NCBI GenBank assembly: GCA_905397405.1
Contig: CAJPVJ010000481.1
Span: 1 to 24,432 of the forward strand
DNA from: Oppiella nova
Lineage: Eukaryota; Arthropoda; Arachnida; Sarcoptiformes; Oppiidae
Length of the DNA stretch: 24,432 nt
Direction: 5' to 3'
Made by a program: the position numbers and the translations under genes. This document shows positions 1-12,658 of the stretch, one piece after another (positions within the stretch are counted from its first letter, which is position 1; every line of letters begins with the position of its first letter). A model generated the notes under the pieces. That model was given only the letters and a program-made list of their open reading frames with translations, did no database searches and was not told where the DNA came from.

Positions 1-829
1 GCCCTTTGGCTACGAAAGTCATTCAAACCAATGTATGTTTGCATAGATTTCAGGCACTCATATACAGGCCTATGAAGAGCTCTACAAACAGGTCTGCAAT
101 CCATGAATGTCTCATCTATTGATTCATCAATTACCACTAATTGATGACAATTTATGTACCAATAGGTGGACCCAACGGCCAGTAATTATATCAATGCCAT
201 CGATGCCGCAAATTTTCTCAAGAAGTCGGGACTAAGTCAGGCAACGCTCGGAAAGGTATATAAGTTTGCTTTCATTTGATTTGTATTTTGAGATTTAGTT
301 TGTCGTCGATATTGACATAATTGCCGAGTCTTTGGATTCATTGAAATGATTAGTTAGTACTGCATATAGTGTTTGTAAATTGCAGTCATTAACAGATAGC
401 TCTGGACTGTTATGTGTGGTCACATGTCTGCCAATACTTATAAGACAACTTGAAACCATTGATTGATATGTGAATAATTGGTTACATTTTGTGCAAACAT
501 TGTATTGAATAGATTTGGGACTTAAGTGACCCGAACTGCAAAGGATTTCTGGACAAGAGGTCACTGTTTGTGGCGTTAAAACTGATAGCTTTAGTACAAA
601 ACGGAAGGCAACCATCGATTGCCGATTTGGCTCTCAATATACCGGCGCCTAAAATGGTACTTAATTTAGTGATTTATTGCTAATTTATCACTAATTATTG
701 CATTTAGTGACTAAAACCTTAACTAATTGTAAACATATTTAAAGGGAGACCCAATTGATTGGTCTATTAGTCAAAGCGATCGCCAAAAATATAGCGATTT
801 ATTTCTAACGTTGAATCCATTGGACGGAA
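1..829 (+). pseudogene. Broken inverted copy of EPS15 exons 2-5 (left arm)
   Basis: This stretch is the reverse complement of 7896-8689. It carries the same EPS15 exons on the opposite strand: exon 2 at 47-91, exon 3 at 166-255, exon 4 at 513-656, and the start of exon 5 from 745 to 829, where homology stops abruptly inside a codon run. Splice sites are intact. It differs from the minus-strand copy by a 39-bp stretch present here in the intron after 656, a 4-bp change near 397-402, and a few single bases, one of which swaps Gly for Ala in exon 4. The first coding exon and everything after the EH2 start are missing, so it cannot encode EPS15. Base 1 is still inside the arm, so it may continue outside the window. 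It could be a real inverted duplication or the other allele joined backwards in assembly; the allele-like differences favour the latter. Confidence 0.9.
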
Positions 830-2308
830 GGATCCCATAATAAAGCGTTTGATTCAATGAATACATGTTTGACTTGCCTTTGGGTTCAGTCATTGTGTTG
901 ATTGGAAACCATTGGATAACAAATGTGTATATATTATAAGAAATAACAAATAAAAAGTATGTCTATGTATATAAAAAACTAAAATTAAAATGATTTATAA
1001 AGCGATTAAAATGAAAAAACTAAACAATAATTGAATAAAAATGATGAGCAAAATATGACAGTCAATACTGGACTCAAACCTATTTATTATACAATACACT
1101 ATAAACAGTGAAATTGTTTCACCATGCACATTCTCCACAATAGATGGCAATCACAATACAATATTGGTGAAAACATTTTTCTTTTATCAAGGTTCAGTTC
1201 TAAAAGTTGAAACTTTTACAAACTTATTTGACTATTATTTAATCATTATATAACATATTAATAGAGAGTTGCGTTTAATAATAACATGCTTGCGATCGTC
1301 AACACTTCAGTTAAATGATACCTGGATTAGTTATCAATTCATATTATAATTACTAACAAAATCAATTTACAGGTAACATTATCTTATGGGCATAAATAAT
1401 ACTTTATATTTGACAATTATTGTGAGATACCGGTGCATATTTTTGTGTTCAATTCTAATAAATAAACAATGTGAGATTTATAAATAGCAAATTACAACTA
1501 CTGTATATTCCGGTACAGTACAGAAACATTGTAAGGGTATAAGAATCGATAGAATATTATTTATTGAAATGCTAATAAATAATTATGGCATTGTGTTTAA
1601 TAGTATTAAATTAATACTATGAGAGTGTTATAAAATAGTTATTGATCCAATATTGATAATGTAATTAAATTGTGCAAGAAATTATGTTAAATGCAAAATA
1701 GCTACAAGTGCTAGTATTAGTTTTGCTATAATTGATTATTAACATAAAAATAATAATTATTATACAGTATTACTATTAATAAAAGAATTAGTTTTATTTA
1801 TAACAAAAATAAGCGCCAATTAACCATTTGAATATGAATAAAGGCAATCATTGGGTAAACATATAGTATTATAATACAGTAAATATAATCATTTATTAGA
1901 TCATTTCGTTTGGCATACATTACAACACAAATAAATTGAAAAATATTTTGTAGAAGAAATGCATTTGACATCAATTATTGGCTTTGTCTAAGTTTCTCTC
2001 ACTTTACACAACGTTTTAATTAAAAATTTAATAAAAATTTAGGAAAAATGGCACAAAAAACAAATGAATTGAAAAAATTTGATTCATTCCGTAATCATAT
2101 AATAATAAACAATACTTTAAAATGATCTTAAAAATGAATATCACAGAAATAAATACAAAAATAATTAACCAGTACATTTATCTATACGAATTAACGGAAA
2201 ATAAAAAACATATTTGAATTACGAATTGTATGATAAGTTGATGGAATCGTGTTAAGAATAATGACATTGAATTTGATTGAAGAGTTCGTCCCATAAATAG
2301 TAATCAAA
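830..2308. other. AT-rich noncoding stretch
   Basis: No reading frame, splice pattern or RNA structure here looks like a gene. The sequence is very AT-rich, with short runs and scattered palindromic words such as taccggt (1428) and ccggtacagtac (1510). It lies between the break of the inverted EPS15 copy and the candidate last exon of EPS15, so part may be EPS15 3' UTR. Confidence 0.6.
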
Positions 2309-2446
2309 TTAAATGTTGTCTTTAAAATTCCAGCCGAAGTTTGAGTTGACGTTTTTGAGACTTTTTGAGTTGTTTGAGATTTTCTGAGATTCGGCCGCAA
2401 TCGAGGCCAGTGTGGCGTACGGGTCCACTGGGGGCGGGATCTCGCA
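2309..2446 (-). CDS. Candidate terminal exon of EPS15
   Basis: On the minus strand an acceptor (ag at 2447-2448, or in the same phase at 2441-2442) opens a frame that matches the phase-0 donor of EPS15 at 4959. It reads about 43-45 codons, beginning IPPPVDPYATLASIAAESQ, and ends at TAA (2309-2311). The stretch 2395-2450 is clearly GC-richer than the AT-rich DNA on both sides, as real exons here are. A DPY motif would suit the DPF-rich tail. I do not recognise this C-terminus from the family, and it would need a 2.5-kb intron, far longer than the other introns of the gene. Alternatively it is an exon of another gene, or EPS15 ends just after the 4959 donor, where unspliced reading gives one codon and then TGA. 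Confidence 0.4.
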   Translation of the reverse strand, partial: CEIPPPVDPYATLASIAAESQKISNNSKSLKNVNSNFGWNFKDNI

Positions 2447-4958
2447 CTGTATTCATCAAAAGTATTTATCCGTTAATTAACATTTTATTGGAATATTAAA
2501 AGCTCAATAATTAATACTAAAACTTACCGAGTCAATCTTTGTTTGTTTGCAAAAAAGTTTTAATATTCAATAAAGTCATGCATGCAATCAGTTTATAGAA
2601 TAAGCATTAAGTTATAGTAAACAATTGTTTTATTAGATTTGGTTTATAATAGAGTTTCAGATATTGCTTAGAGATTGACTACAAAGAGATTTTAAACCAT
2701 AATTTGAACAACAATTCAATTCAGACATTAATCATTAGTGGAAATCAATACATAAGTGAATGTTGTGTTAAAATTATAAACAGATCAATAAATTGCATAG
2801 AATTAGGTGTTAAATAGGTTTGCAGTGATTATCATTACAATATAAACTATTCAAAGTTTGTTTTAAATATGACTTTAAACAGGCTAAAAATAAATTAACC
2901 AAATGGTTAAATGTCACTTAAAAACAATTTGCGACAAATAATCAAGTGATTGGTTGTGAAATGTGTCAAAAATGTCAAATCTTACAAATAATTAAAATCT
3001 GATAAAAATTACACAACATATTAATGTAATTCAAATAAGACACGACCTATTTTCAGTTTAAATATAAATTATTAGTGTTTTTCAAGTGTATAAATGTTTG
3101 TATAGACTTTAGAAAGGCATATCTCATTCAATATACGGTAATATATTATATTTTTCTTAAAACAGAGACACAATTAATAAGATTACTCTCAAAATTGATA
3201 GCAATTTTCTAATAAATTGAAAGCATTATATGTGATTGACCATGGTAGCGTTCAAATCATTTGAATGATGGTATAAACTTGTTAGTGGACAATCAAGTTA
3301 CTTGATTCAAGTACAATATGTTTTGTAAGAGGGTAAGTTTAATTTATGATTATTCAATTATCAATTCTACATTACAGAATAATATATACATGATTATGGT
3401 TTAAATTATATATAATTTACCTTGTATAAAATTTCGATTATTACCGGATTTTAATTTACTGTATTATTAAAACATTAGGTATTGTATGTGATAGCCTTTC
3501 TAAAGTCATCAATTTTATTGCATTGAAAGTGAATTTTTATTTGAATTGAATGTTTATAAGGATATATGATATTTGGTGTTAATATAAATTGTTTGATGTC
3601 TACTTTTAAGGTAAAAAGAGATATAATGTGTTAAGATTCAAACTAATAAGATCGGTAACAATTAATTATCAAATTAAAATATATTGTTAATAGAGATGAG
3701 TCTAACAAATTGAGATCAAATACCGGTACTCATCGAATTGGAAATAGTATGTAATTGTGTAGTGATTCTGATAGCAATACTTATTACTGTATATCTGATA
3801 ATACCTGTATTAATATACTGTACATTTAGCAATTTATGAATAATTCTAATAATAATTACATTTTATATAATACTTTACATATTTTATAATTTTATTAATT
3901 TAAACTAATATTATGTATGATATTTTAATTTAAAATAATTTAAATACAAAAGTTTTATTATAGTTTATTAACTTAACTTTTAAGACTAAATCGGTTTTAT
4001 TAAAGAAAACAATTTAGAAGAAAATCTTTTTATGTATTTCTAAGAGTTTCAATTAATTGGATCAAGACTACTATAGTGTTAAATCAATTAGTGTCAATTC
4101 GTGTTGTATTTACATTACTTAGCATTCAAGAAATTATGGTGAAAACCAAACTACATTTGCCAATTATGCATTACTAACTTGTAAATTAAATCATAATTAT
4201 AATTATTATTGATAAAATTCATTATTATGTTCTTTATTATATGATTTAATAACTTTATATAATTTTAATATTCTTTTAGGCATTTTATGAAGAATTTAAT
4301 AATTTGACACAAAATTATAGATAAAATGTAATTCATTTAAATACCGGATTTAGTACCGAATTATATAATATAATATACAGTATACTGTTCAGTACAGTAC
4401 AATAACAAATACAGATGTAAGTTAATTATGAATAGCGAGCAATTGTTAGAAACAAACATTAGTACTGAAATTGTGGCAAATTACTCAATAACTTCTACTC
4501 TATAAAAGGATATTTGTGTAAATATTTAGTTTAAATACTGATTTAAGAATCATTGGATGTATAGCTCATTCACAACTATCATTTGGGAAGTGTTTCGTGA
4601 ATCAACAGATAGAGAATATGCTTAAAATAAAGTGTATTTGTATTTAATGACAATAAATATAACAAAATTGCGACCAAAATATCATCGATTCTTACAATAC
4701 TTATAAAACATAATTCGGTTTAAATTAATTGATATCTCGAATGAATTAACAAAAACTTCAAATTACAATCAAATATACAGTAAAATAATGAAAAATATAA
4801 ATCGATAAATGAGTGATCATTTGTTATGCTAACTCTTAAAGCTATAAATAAATATTTAAAAACAAATTTATGTTATAATTATTATTTAGTTAATTATGGA
4901 TAGTATTAGTTGTGTAATACTGTTATGATAATGAAGGACAGGTAGGAATGACTCATAC
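2447..4958. other. Long AT-rich gap, possibly the last EPS15 intron
   Basis: I see no coding frame, RNA gene or complete mobile element. The DNA is very AT-rich with repeated short palindromic words (taccggt/a at 3442, 3721 and 4342; acagtatactgt and tacagtac near 4375-4405). If the 2309-2446 exon belongs to EPS15 this is one intron; otherwise it is intergenic. Confidence 0.5.
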
Positions 4959-7900
4959 CTTATCAAAGTTCGCAAAGTTTGCGAAATTAGAGGAACCGAA
5001 TGCGTCTTTACTGTTGTCGTTGAAGGGATCAAATGAGGACTGACTTGAGCCGAACGGATCGCTTTTAAATGTATTATCGGATGTCGATGTATGCCCGGGT
5101 GGTGCCGGTGCCGCCCGAAGTGGCGTTTTACTCGCGTGTTTCGGTGGTGCCGGTCGTGGAGGCGGAGCTTTGCTCTTCTTTGGCGGAAGTTCAGGCGTCG
5201 GACTCTCGGATCTAATGCCCGGATTAACCGATTGTGATGTGAACGGATCGGAACCGAATGGGTCGGGCTATCGGATTGAACGTAAGGTAAGGCACAGTGT
5301 TTCATAAGAAACATGAGATATGTTTACTTTATTAGAGCCACTGAAAGATCCCGTTCCGAACGGATCGAATGCTACTTTGGGTGCCTCCGGTGTACCAAAG
5401 TTTGCAAAATTATTCGAAGCGAACGGATCGTCAACTCTATTGTCACTCTTGAAGGGGTCTTCTATTGTGTCATTTAATACAATCATATTTAGTATCAATC
5501 ACTCACCAAAGCCACGAATGAAATACCTTTGAAGGGATCCTCTCCCGCAAAGGGATCGGTTGTGAACTCAGAAGCAGTTCCTGTAGTAATAGTGGACTCA
5601 TTAGCGAATGCATTGAATCCGTTGTGAACGCGGGGTTCGGGTTCGATGAGAGGAGGGGTTAGAGTTCGCGGCAATAAACTCGATATTTTGACCAAATCTT
5701 GTGTGGAAAGCGCAGAATTATATTCATTGATGGCATCGTTGACTCTCCTCTCGTACTCTTCCAACTCAACAATTTTGGTCCCAATTTGACTGATTTCGAG
5801 CTGAGTATCGCCGGCATTCTTAGACACCATTTGACTTTCCCTTTTCAAAGAGTCCAATTGAGACTCGAGTTTTGCTTCCTCTGACTTGAGTTCGTCGAGT
5901 TCTTTCCGTTTGGCCGACAGTTCGCTCTCTTGTGTCTCGACTTTTGTTTTTTGATCATTTAATTGTTGACTTAAATTCTCGACCTTTCGTTAGTTGAACA
6001 CAAAATTCATTATTAGATATAATTCAAGACAAAACCATAAACACCACATAAATGGATAGAAAACAGAGAACAAAATGAAAGGGAATTGATATCACCTTAA
6101 GTTTCTCCTCCTTTATAGACTCATTAATTTCATGCAAATTCTTTTCTAAAAGTTTTTTCTGTTCGTAAAACAATTAAATAAAAGAAGAATTCATGCGAAA
6201 TAAAACATAGAAACCAAAAAAAATTAAGTTTTCAAATGAGGAATACAAGTCCGATATGACTACCTGATTGCCCAGGTCGTCCAATCGCTTCCTTGCCTCG
6301 GATTTCTGAGAATCGAGTTGTTTAAGCATTTGATGCAATGTTTCGATTTCGTTCTGAAGACTCTTTATTTCGCTTTCTTTTAATTTAATACTCGCTTCGT
6401 CTGAATGAAGCTCTGATTCTAGTCTTAACTTCTCTCTACATTTTCCAATCAATTCAATTCAAGAGATTATCATTTCTGGGTTACCGGTACTGTAATTATA
6501 AATCATTAGTATTTACATTTGAAGTTCTTTTAGTTCTTCCGCCATATCATCCAATTCTTTATTACCAGTGGACTGAAGGGCAGGTATTTCCGACTTTCCA
6601 TTTGTATTCAATTGAGATTTAGAATCCTAATAAACATAATAATTATTACCGGTAATAAAACAAAGTACTATACATTACTAGTACTGTAAGATCGATTAAA
6701 CACATACTAAGGCATTGATAGAATCGATTCCAATAGGTTTTGGCCGCAGAGTCGGTGGTATCATATCTGGACTCAAGTTTTGAGGCAATTCTAATCCCAT
6801 TTGCTTTTGTGCCACAAAATACATGGCGAGAGCGAACTGTTCGGAATTCAATTTCCCGTTTTCCTTAACGTCACATAAATTCCTTATTTGGCATATAATT
6901 ACAGAATCTGTTAACAACACCTCATTCAACGATATATTCAATGAAAATCGTTACCAAATGTGTGCGAGAATGTTGTTCGGAAGACCACTTTGAACTAAAG
7001 TATTCTTAATGTCAGCGCCGGTCACATAGCCATCAAAGTCCTTATCCACAGTTACGAACAATTCGTCATATTTTGCTTTGTCTGAAGCGCTCACAATCCA
7101 AGTCATTAAACCTGTTTTGTTAAACGACTTTACGAAACATTTTTATGTTAATATTTCGACCAAATTGAGCTAAAATGCAATTTTATATACATTTTTAAAG
7201 TTAATGTCCGGATTTACTGAAGAAGTCAACTGATTGGTCATCATCATCGGTGTCGTGCTGTCAAAGGCAGACCACATTTCCTGAGAATTTTTTCGTTTTA
7301 TATTTAATAACTCTGAGGGCAGTACTGAAGGCATCGGAACGTTTGCTTTCGCTTTCGATATCAAATGCAGTGCCTTTAAAATAATTCATACAATTTTACT
7401 ATAATATTTACAGTCAATTATTTCTTATACTGTATTAAATTCAAATAAATTCTTAGTTATTATATAATTTTAAAAGCAATAATAAAATAAAAACATTTGA
7501 ATGTTTGGCATATCCCGTCTAATATGCGAATGACTTTCCGGTGAACCTATTGGTCTACTATACCGGCATTGGAGGCGTTCAACACAACTTTAGTGATTGT
7601 CGGGAAGTATATAAAATACAAACTTATATATAAACTAATAAACGGTAATTTAAAAATCATTATAACGCAAAATATTAATAACGCTTTGACCGAAATATTC
7701 ATTTCAGATAATATCATAGATGATAATTACTAATACAAGTGATATACCGTAATAGAGAACACATACCAGAATGAACTCGTGGAGGTCGAGGGAGCCGTCC
7801 TCATCGGTATCACTTAAGTCCCATATTGTGGTCAACACATTGACCGGCAGTTTCGAGTCCATCATAATTGGCTTCATTTTATTTCCCGTCAGCTTTCCGT

Positions 7901-8757
7901 CCAATGGATTCAACGTTAGAAATAAATCGCTATATTTTTGGCGATCGCTTTGACTAATAGACCAATCAATTGGGTCTCCCTTTAAATATGTTTACAATTA
8001 GTTAAGGTTTTAGTCACTAAATTAAGTACCATTTTAGGCGCCGGTATATTGAGAGCCAAATCGCCAATCGATGGTTGCCTTCCGTTTTGTACTAAAGCTA
8101 TCAGTTTTAACGCCACAAACAGTGACCTCTTGTCCAGAAATCCTTTGCAGTTCGGGTCACTTAAGTCCCAAATCTATTCAATACAATGTTTGCACAAAAT
8201 GTAACCAATTATTCACATATCAATCGATGGTTTCAAGTTGTCTTATAAGTATTGGCAGACATGTGACCACACATAACAGTATTGGCAGAGCTATCTGTTA
8301 ATGACTGCAATTTACAAACACTATATGCAGTACTAACTAATCATTTCAATGAATCCAAAGACTCGACAATTATGTCAATATTGACGACAAACTAAATCTC
8401 AAAATACAAATCAAATGAAAGCAAACTTATATACCTTTCCGAGCGTTGCCTGACTTAGTCCCGACTTCTTGAGGAAATTTGCGGCATCGATGGCATTGAT
8501 ATAATTACTGGCCGTTGGGTCCACCTATTGGTACATAAATTGTCATCAATTAGTGGTAATTCATGAATCAATAGATGAGACATTCATGGATTGCAGACCT
8601 GTTTGTAGAGCTCTTCATAGGCCTGTATATGAGTGCCTGAAATCTATGCAAACATACATTGGTTTGAATGACTTTCGTAGCCAAAGGGCTCCCAAATGAG
8701 AGCTAATATGACAGACAATGAACGGATAAATACCTGTGAAATGTTTGGACTCTCCAT
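4959..8757 (-). CDS. EPS15: EPS15-like endocytic adaptor
   Basis: This gene encodes a clathrin-pit scaffold that binds NPF proteins through EH domains and AP-2 through DPF motifs. Fourteen exons join in phase: 8757-8734, 8643-8599, 8524-8435, 8173-8030, 7979-7767, 7373-7191, 7127-6955, 6882-6708, 6626-6517, 6435-6264, 6158-6096, 5983-5527, 5461-5328 and 5267-4959, giving about 764 codons before a possible last exon. EH1 covers residues 1-101 (MESPNISQ start, IWDLSD), EH2 about 105-190 (TIWDLSDTDEDGSLDLHEF, a calcium-type loop), and EH3 about 245-340 (ending LSPDMIPPTLRP). A coiled coil rich in K, E, L and Q spans about 355-530. The tail holds nine DPF motifs and a proline-rich patch. The ATG at 8757 matches the family N-terminus. 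No ubiquitin-interacting motif is visible. Exons 2-5 are repeated in inverted form at 1-829. Confidence 0.93.
7896..8689. repeat. Right arm of the large inverted repeat
   Basis: This is the intact-gene arm, matching 1-829 in reverse complement across EPS15 exons 2-5 and their introns. The arms enclose about 7.1 kb. The right arm lacks 39 bp present in the left arm in the intron at about 7981-8029 and carries 4 extra bases near 8280. The breakpoint at 7896 falls within EPS15 exon 5 and not at a splice site or a repeat boundary. Confidence 0.92.
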
Positions 8758-9197
8758 AGTGTGCACTAATTGTCAGTTAATTATGATTGAAATGAATAAT
8801 TTGTATAAAATCTCATAATTTCTAGTAATAAATAAATGAATCCAAACATTACGCATGACACCGATTCACTAATATTGTCATTCATTACTACACACATTAC
8901 GTCATGTATGCGCCCATTACACCGGTCAACCTGGCCAATATTAGCAATGTACCATGCTCATTGGACACACTGATGGGTCAAGTAACACCCTGGTCATTGT
9001 ATGCGCTCATTACATGATCTGGATATGTGTGCACATGATGACTATGGCAGTAGACAAGGATGTGTTGTCTGTGTGTTTGTCGTAATTGGTGGACACTTAT
9101 GGACCCATAAAGTGCTCATTCATTGAGTGATTCATTAGATTCTGTGAACAATCGGATGATTAAGTGTCTCATTGATGCCAAAGAGTGGTCACAAAAC
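8758..9197. promoter_or_regulatory. Shared 5' region of EPS15 and PLAA
   Basis: This 440-bp gap lies between two divergent start codons, so it probably holds both promoters. It is less AT-rich than the other gaps, and the word cattac recurs through 8840-9020. A CRE-like ttacgtca sits at 8897-8904. No TATA box is obvious. An open frame upstream of the PLAA ATG (from about 9123) has no in-frame ATG in a family-like position except an optional one at 9153, so I treat it as 5' UTR. Confidence 0.5.
8897..8904. promoter_or_regulatory. CRE-like site (ATF/CREB type)
   Basis: The bases ttacgtca read TGACGTAA on the other strand, a close match to the CREB/ATF consensus. It lies 140 bp upstream of the EPS15 ATG and 294 bp upstream of the PLAA ATG. 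One match of eight bases is weak evidence without expression data. Confidence 0.3.
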
Positions 9198-11726
9198 ATG
9201 ACAAAAGGCAATGAATACAAGACATACAGTTTGCGGACAACCATAGAGTGTCATCACTCAGACATCCGATGTGTGGCCGCACTGCCCAACGGAGGCTTTG
9301 TCACCGGTTCCCGGGATAAGACATGCAAAGCATATCTGCCCAATGAGTGCGTCCATCGCCACCAATGGTTAACTGCAATGATATTAATGTCTTGTTTTGA
9401 TTGACAGCAAAAACAATGGCTTCACAGAAGTGCAGAACCTGTTGGGCGCAGAGAACTACATCTCCAGCATCTGTTGTCTCTCACACGACAACCAAACACT
9501 CATTTATGTCGGAAGTAATGATTCAAACATTTACTGCTTTTCTTTGGAGAACTCGGAACCCATTCATAAGCTGATGGATCACTCGGGAACTGGTATTGCA
9601 CTCAATTATTCCTCACTTACCATTCATTCACTCATTTGAATCGTTTGATCCTTTTGTGAGCAGTTTGTGCGCTGAGTGCCGACGATGGCAGTGGTCTTAT
9701 AGCGAGCGGTTCATGGGATCAGACGTGTCGTGTCTGGAGTGGCAAAGAGTGCAAAGCAGTGCTCGTCGGACACGAAGGAGCCGTTTGGGCGACGGCTTTC
9801 ATCGGCCAACAAGTGATCACCGGTTCTGCCGATAAGACTCTGAAGCTGTGGACTATAGACCCGAAGGTGGAGTGCGTCCACACCTTCGAAGGACACAAAG
9901 ACTGCATTCGAGACATTGCTGTCATATCTGAGACCAACTTCTTGTGCTGTTCTAACGATGCATCCATTCGTGAGTGGAATATAAAGGGAGAGACAGTGAA
10001 GGAGTTCGTGGGCCACGAGAACTATATCTATTCGATGACTAATATCACCGCTGGTCTGGAGTTCGCCACTTGTAGTGAAGACCGAACGGTTCGGGTTTGG
10101 AGTCATTCCGACACCAATGATATCCAGACCATACGACTGCCCGCAACCACTCTCTGGTCGATCGCCAGACTCTCGAACAACGACTTAGCCATCGGTTCCT
10201 CAACGGGAAAGATGTATATCTATACGCGAGACGACTCTCTCATTGCAAAGCCTGAGGAGATAAAGGCATTGGAGGAGGAGTTGTCGAAATCGACGGTTCC
10301 TATGAGTGAAATCGGAGGAATGAAAGTGAATGAGTTGCCCACCGCTGAGGCACTACTGGTTCCTGGCAAGAGAGACGGCCAGACAAAGATGGTTAGGGAT
10401 GGCAGTACTGTAAGCATTCACAACTGGGACGCTAAGAAGTTCCAATGGGTCAAAATCGGTGATGTTGTCGGCACTCCCGGTGCCACCATTGATCCAGCCA
10501 ATCGACAGACTCACGAAGGAGTGGTAAGCATTGGCTCTATGAGTAGATATTGGATTTGAATGACAGTATTGTTATGGCATTCATAGGAATATGATTACGT
10601 GTTTTCCATTGATGTGGAGGACGGGAAGCCTCCACTGAAACTGCCGTATAATATAACGGAAGACCCGTGGACTACAGCGCAAGCCTTTATCCATAAGCAC
10701 GAATTGAGTCAGGGTTATTTAGAACAAATCGCCGACTTCATCACAAAGAACTCTTCGGGAATGGATTTGACGCAAACCACTGGCGGACAGAATTTCGATC
10801 CCTTTACCGGTGGCTCCAGTTATTCCACGCAAACCAATGGCTCATCTCAACCAATGGATACTTCGCCGCCCATTGCGACCAACAAATACTTCCCACAAAC
10901 AGCTCACCTTAGGTTTGAAATTCATCAAATCGATGGCATCGCTAAGAAGTTGCAAGAATTCAGCGAACAATTGCCTCCAGAACTGAAACTCGATTCCGCA
11001 GACATTCAACTGTTGTTAAAACTATCGGATTTCACACTCGAAGTACAACCGCAACAGTTAAGACTCATTCGACTGATGCTGTCGTGGCCTAAGAGTAAGT
11101 GCATTGTATTATTCACTTTATTTGTGCATCAAATCTTCAAATATTTGTTTTACTTTAAAGTGTATATATTTCCGGCACTGGATTTGATTCGATTGACTCT
11201 ATTATTGCCGAAAGTAAATGAAGACTTGTGTGCCTCTAAGGACTCGGTGCGCCTCATCGACACGCTATTGGTCTGCGGGACGGACGCCAGTTCCAGTGCC
11301 AACCAGTTGGTGGCATACCGGGCCATTGCTAACATGTTTGCCCACCCGGTTGGGGAGCATTTGGCTATCACTAACAGTTCAATCATTTTTAAGGCTCTAT
11401 CGAAGCCGTTGTCCAGCAATAAGAACGTTGTGTTAGCTTTGACCTCAATTTTCTTGAACTTTGCGGTCAGTTATCATAATCAAAATGAGGACAACTCTGC
11501 GCTCAAGTTCGAGTGCTTTACTGCTGCCGTCAGCCATTTGAATACAATCACTGAACCCGGGGCTGTATTCAGATTATTAGTCACTTTAGGAACTCTGGCC
11601 ACCAATGACCCCACCATTAGTTCCCTCTTAAAGACCGACGAAGTTTTGACTTTAATTAAAACGTTTACTAATGTTTCATATGAAGAAAGAGTGAGAGAAT
11701 GTGTGGAAAAACTTTTAGGACTTTAA
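9198..11726 (+). CDS. PLAA: Phospholipase A2-activating protein (Doa1/Ufd3 family)
   Basis: PLAA is a cofactor of the p97/VCP ATPase that binds ubiquitin and helps in ubiquitin turnover and lysosomal sorting. Five exons join in phase: 9198-9346, 9408-9592, 9664-10523, 10587-11094 and 11161-11726, giving 755 codons (human about 795). Residues about 1-310 form WD40 blades, with GSWDQTCRVW, GSADKTLKLW and SNDASIREW as typical blade ends. Residues about 330-450 match the PFU ubiquitin-binding domain (GKRDGQTKMVRDG, then WVKIGDVVG and DYVFSIDVEDG). A DPFTGG linker follows, and residues about 500-755 match the PUL domain that binds p97 (IFPALDLIRL, FRLLVTLGTL). The ATG at 9198 gives the short N-terminus usual in the family. 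The first donor (ga|gtgcgt) is not canonical, so that junction is the least certain. No lesions were seen. Confidence 0.94.
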
Positions 11727-11789
11727 ATTAATTTATATGATATACAGTATAATTTTTATATTCATATTTAACACTTGCTTTGTACTTAA

Positions 11790-11795
11790 AATAAA
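11790..11795 (+). terminator. Poly(A) signal of PLAA
   Basis: AATAAA lies 64 bases after the PLAA stop codon in AT-rich sequence, a normal place for cleavage and polyadenylation. Confidence 0.55.
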
Positions 11796-12640
11796 ATTTA
11801 TCTAAAATTAAAAATTGGTTTTATTTGATTACCGGTACTAATAAATAATAATTCTCTGTTAAAAAAGTTTACTAGACATGAATTTATTTACAAACATTTA
11901 AGTACTTGAGTATTGATATCAGATATATTGGTATAAACTCAGTATAATATCAAATACAGTATTTAGTTTCAAAACTTGTTTTATTCTATAATTAGAGTAT
12001 AAACTCTTTGATTACAATCACATGATTTATAATCATTTGAAAACATATCTCAAATTAAGCTATTTATGGGAATTTGACATTTTGTATCAGGCACATGATA
12101 ATACCGTGATTGAAAGTTGTTTAAAAACTTGTTAATTAATATTAAAAACATTGAACACTTTGTAATATAAATTAGCAAATATTAATATTATTGAGACTTA
12201 TATCGAGATAACAATAAGAGTTTACAAAATAAATCCTGAGTTGAAAATCGACTCTCGAAAAGATCTTTGAGTCAAAAACTTTTTAAAATGTTTAGTTTAT
12301 TAGACTTAAGCCTGTTTTTCAAGGATTACGGACTCCTATTGGTTGACAATTTAAGGTCCTATCATTTGGTACTCATTTCTAGTTGCCATGGCTTGGGATT
12401 GCATAATGTCTTTGGTATAGACAAGTGTAGACCAGTGCTAGTCTTGAGTCTCTCCAGTCGTCACTCCAGTATTGTTCTCGTTTTCATCGGTACATACATT
12501 CCTTAACATCCCTTCACTTTTCATCATTTTTAAAGACTACTTAATTTTCTCAACTCATTCCCGATTTAATACTATGGTTTGGCAATTAAATTATTGTTAC
12601 ATATTTTACATGATATAGCAAAAGTTTAATTTATATTTAG
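11796..12640. other. Gap between PLAA and the REX1-B gene
   Basis: Most of this is AT-rich and holds no clear gene. The part at about 12340-12510 is GC-richer. It includes a start in good context (gccatgg, ATG at 12388) that runs nine codons to a donor at 12415 and would splice in phase onto the acceptor before 12641. That would add a short N-terminal exon to the REX1-B gene. It could equally be 5' UTR. An open frame of 79 codons at 12267-12506 has a hydrophobic, unstructured product with no family features and I do not call it. Confidence 0.4.
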
Positions 12641-12658
12641 TCTGAAGACACCGTATCG

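Noticed and set aside
295-615. 106-codon ORF on the minus strand, repeated at 8071-8301 on the plus strand
   Set aside because: It is antisense to EPS15 exon 4 in both arms of the inverted repeat; being repeated does not make it a gene.
9711-10106. 131-codon ORF on the minus strand
   Set aside because: It is antisense to the WD40 part of PLAA and shows no family features.
12267-12506. 79-codon ORF upstream of the REX1-B gene
   Set aside because: It has a low-complexity hydrophobic product, no start context and no splice partner. Only the short ATG frame at 12388-12414 is kept as a candidate exon.
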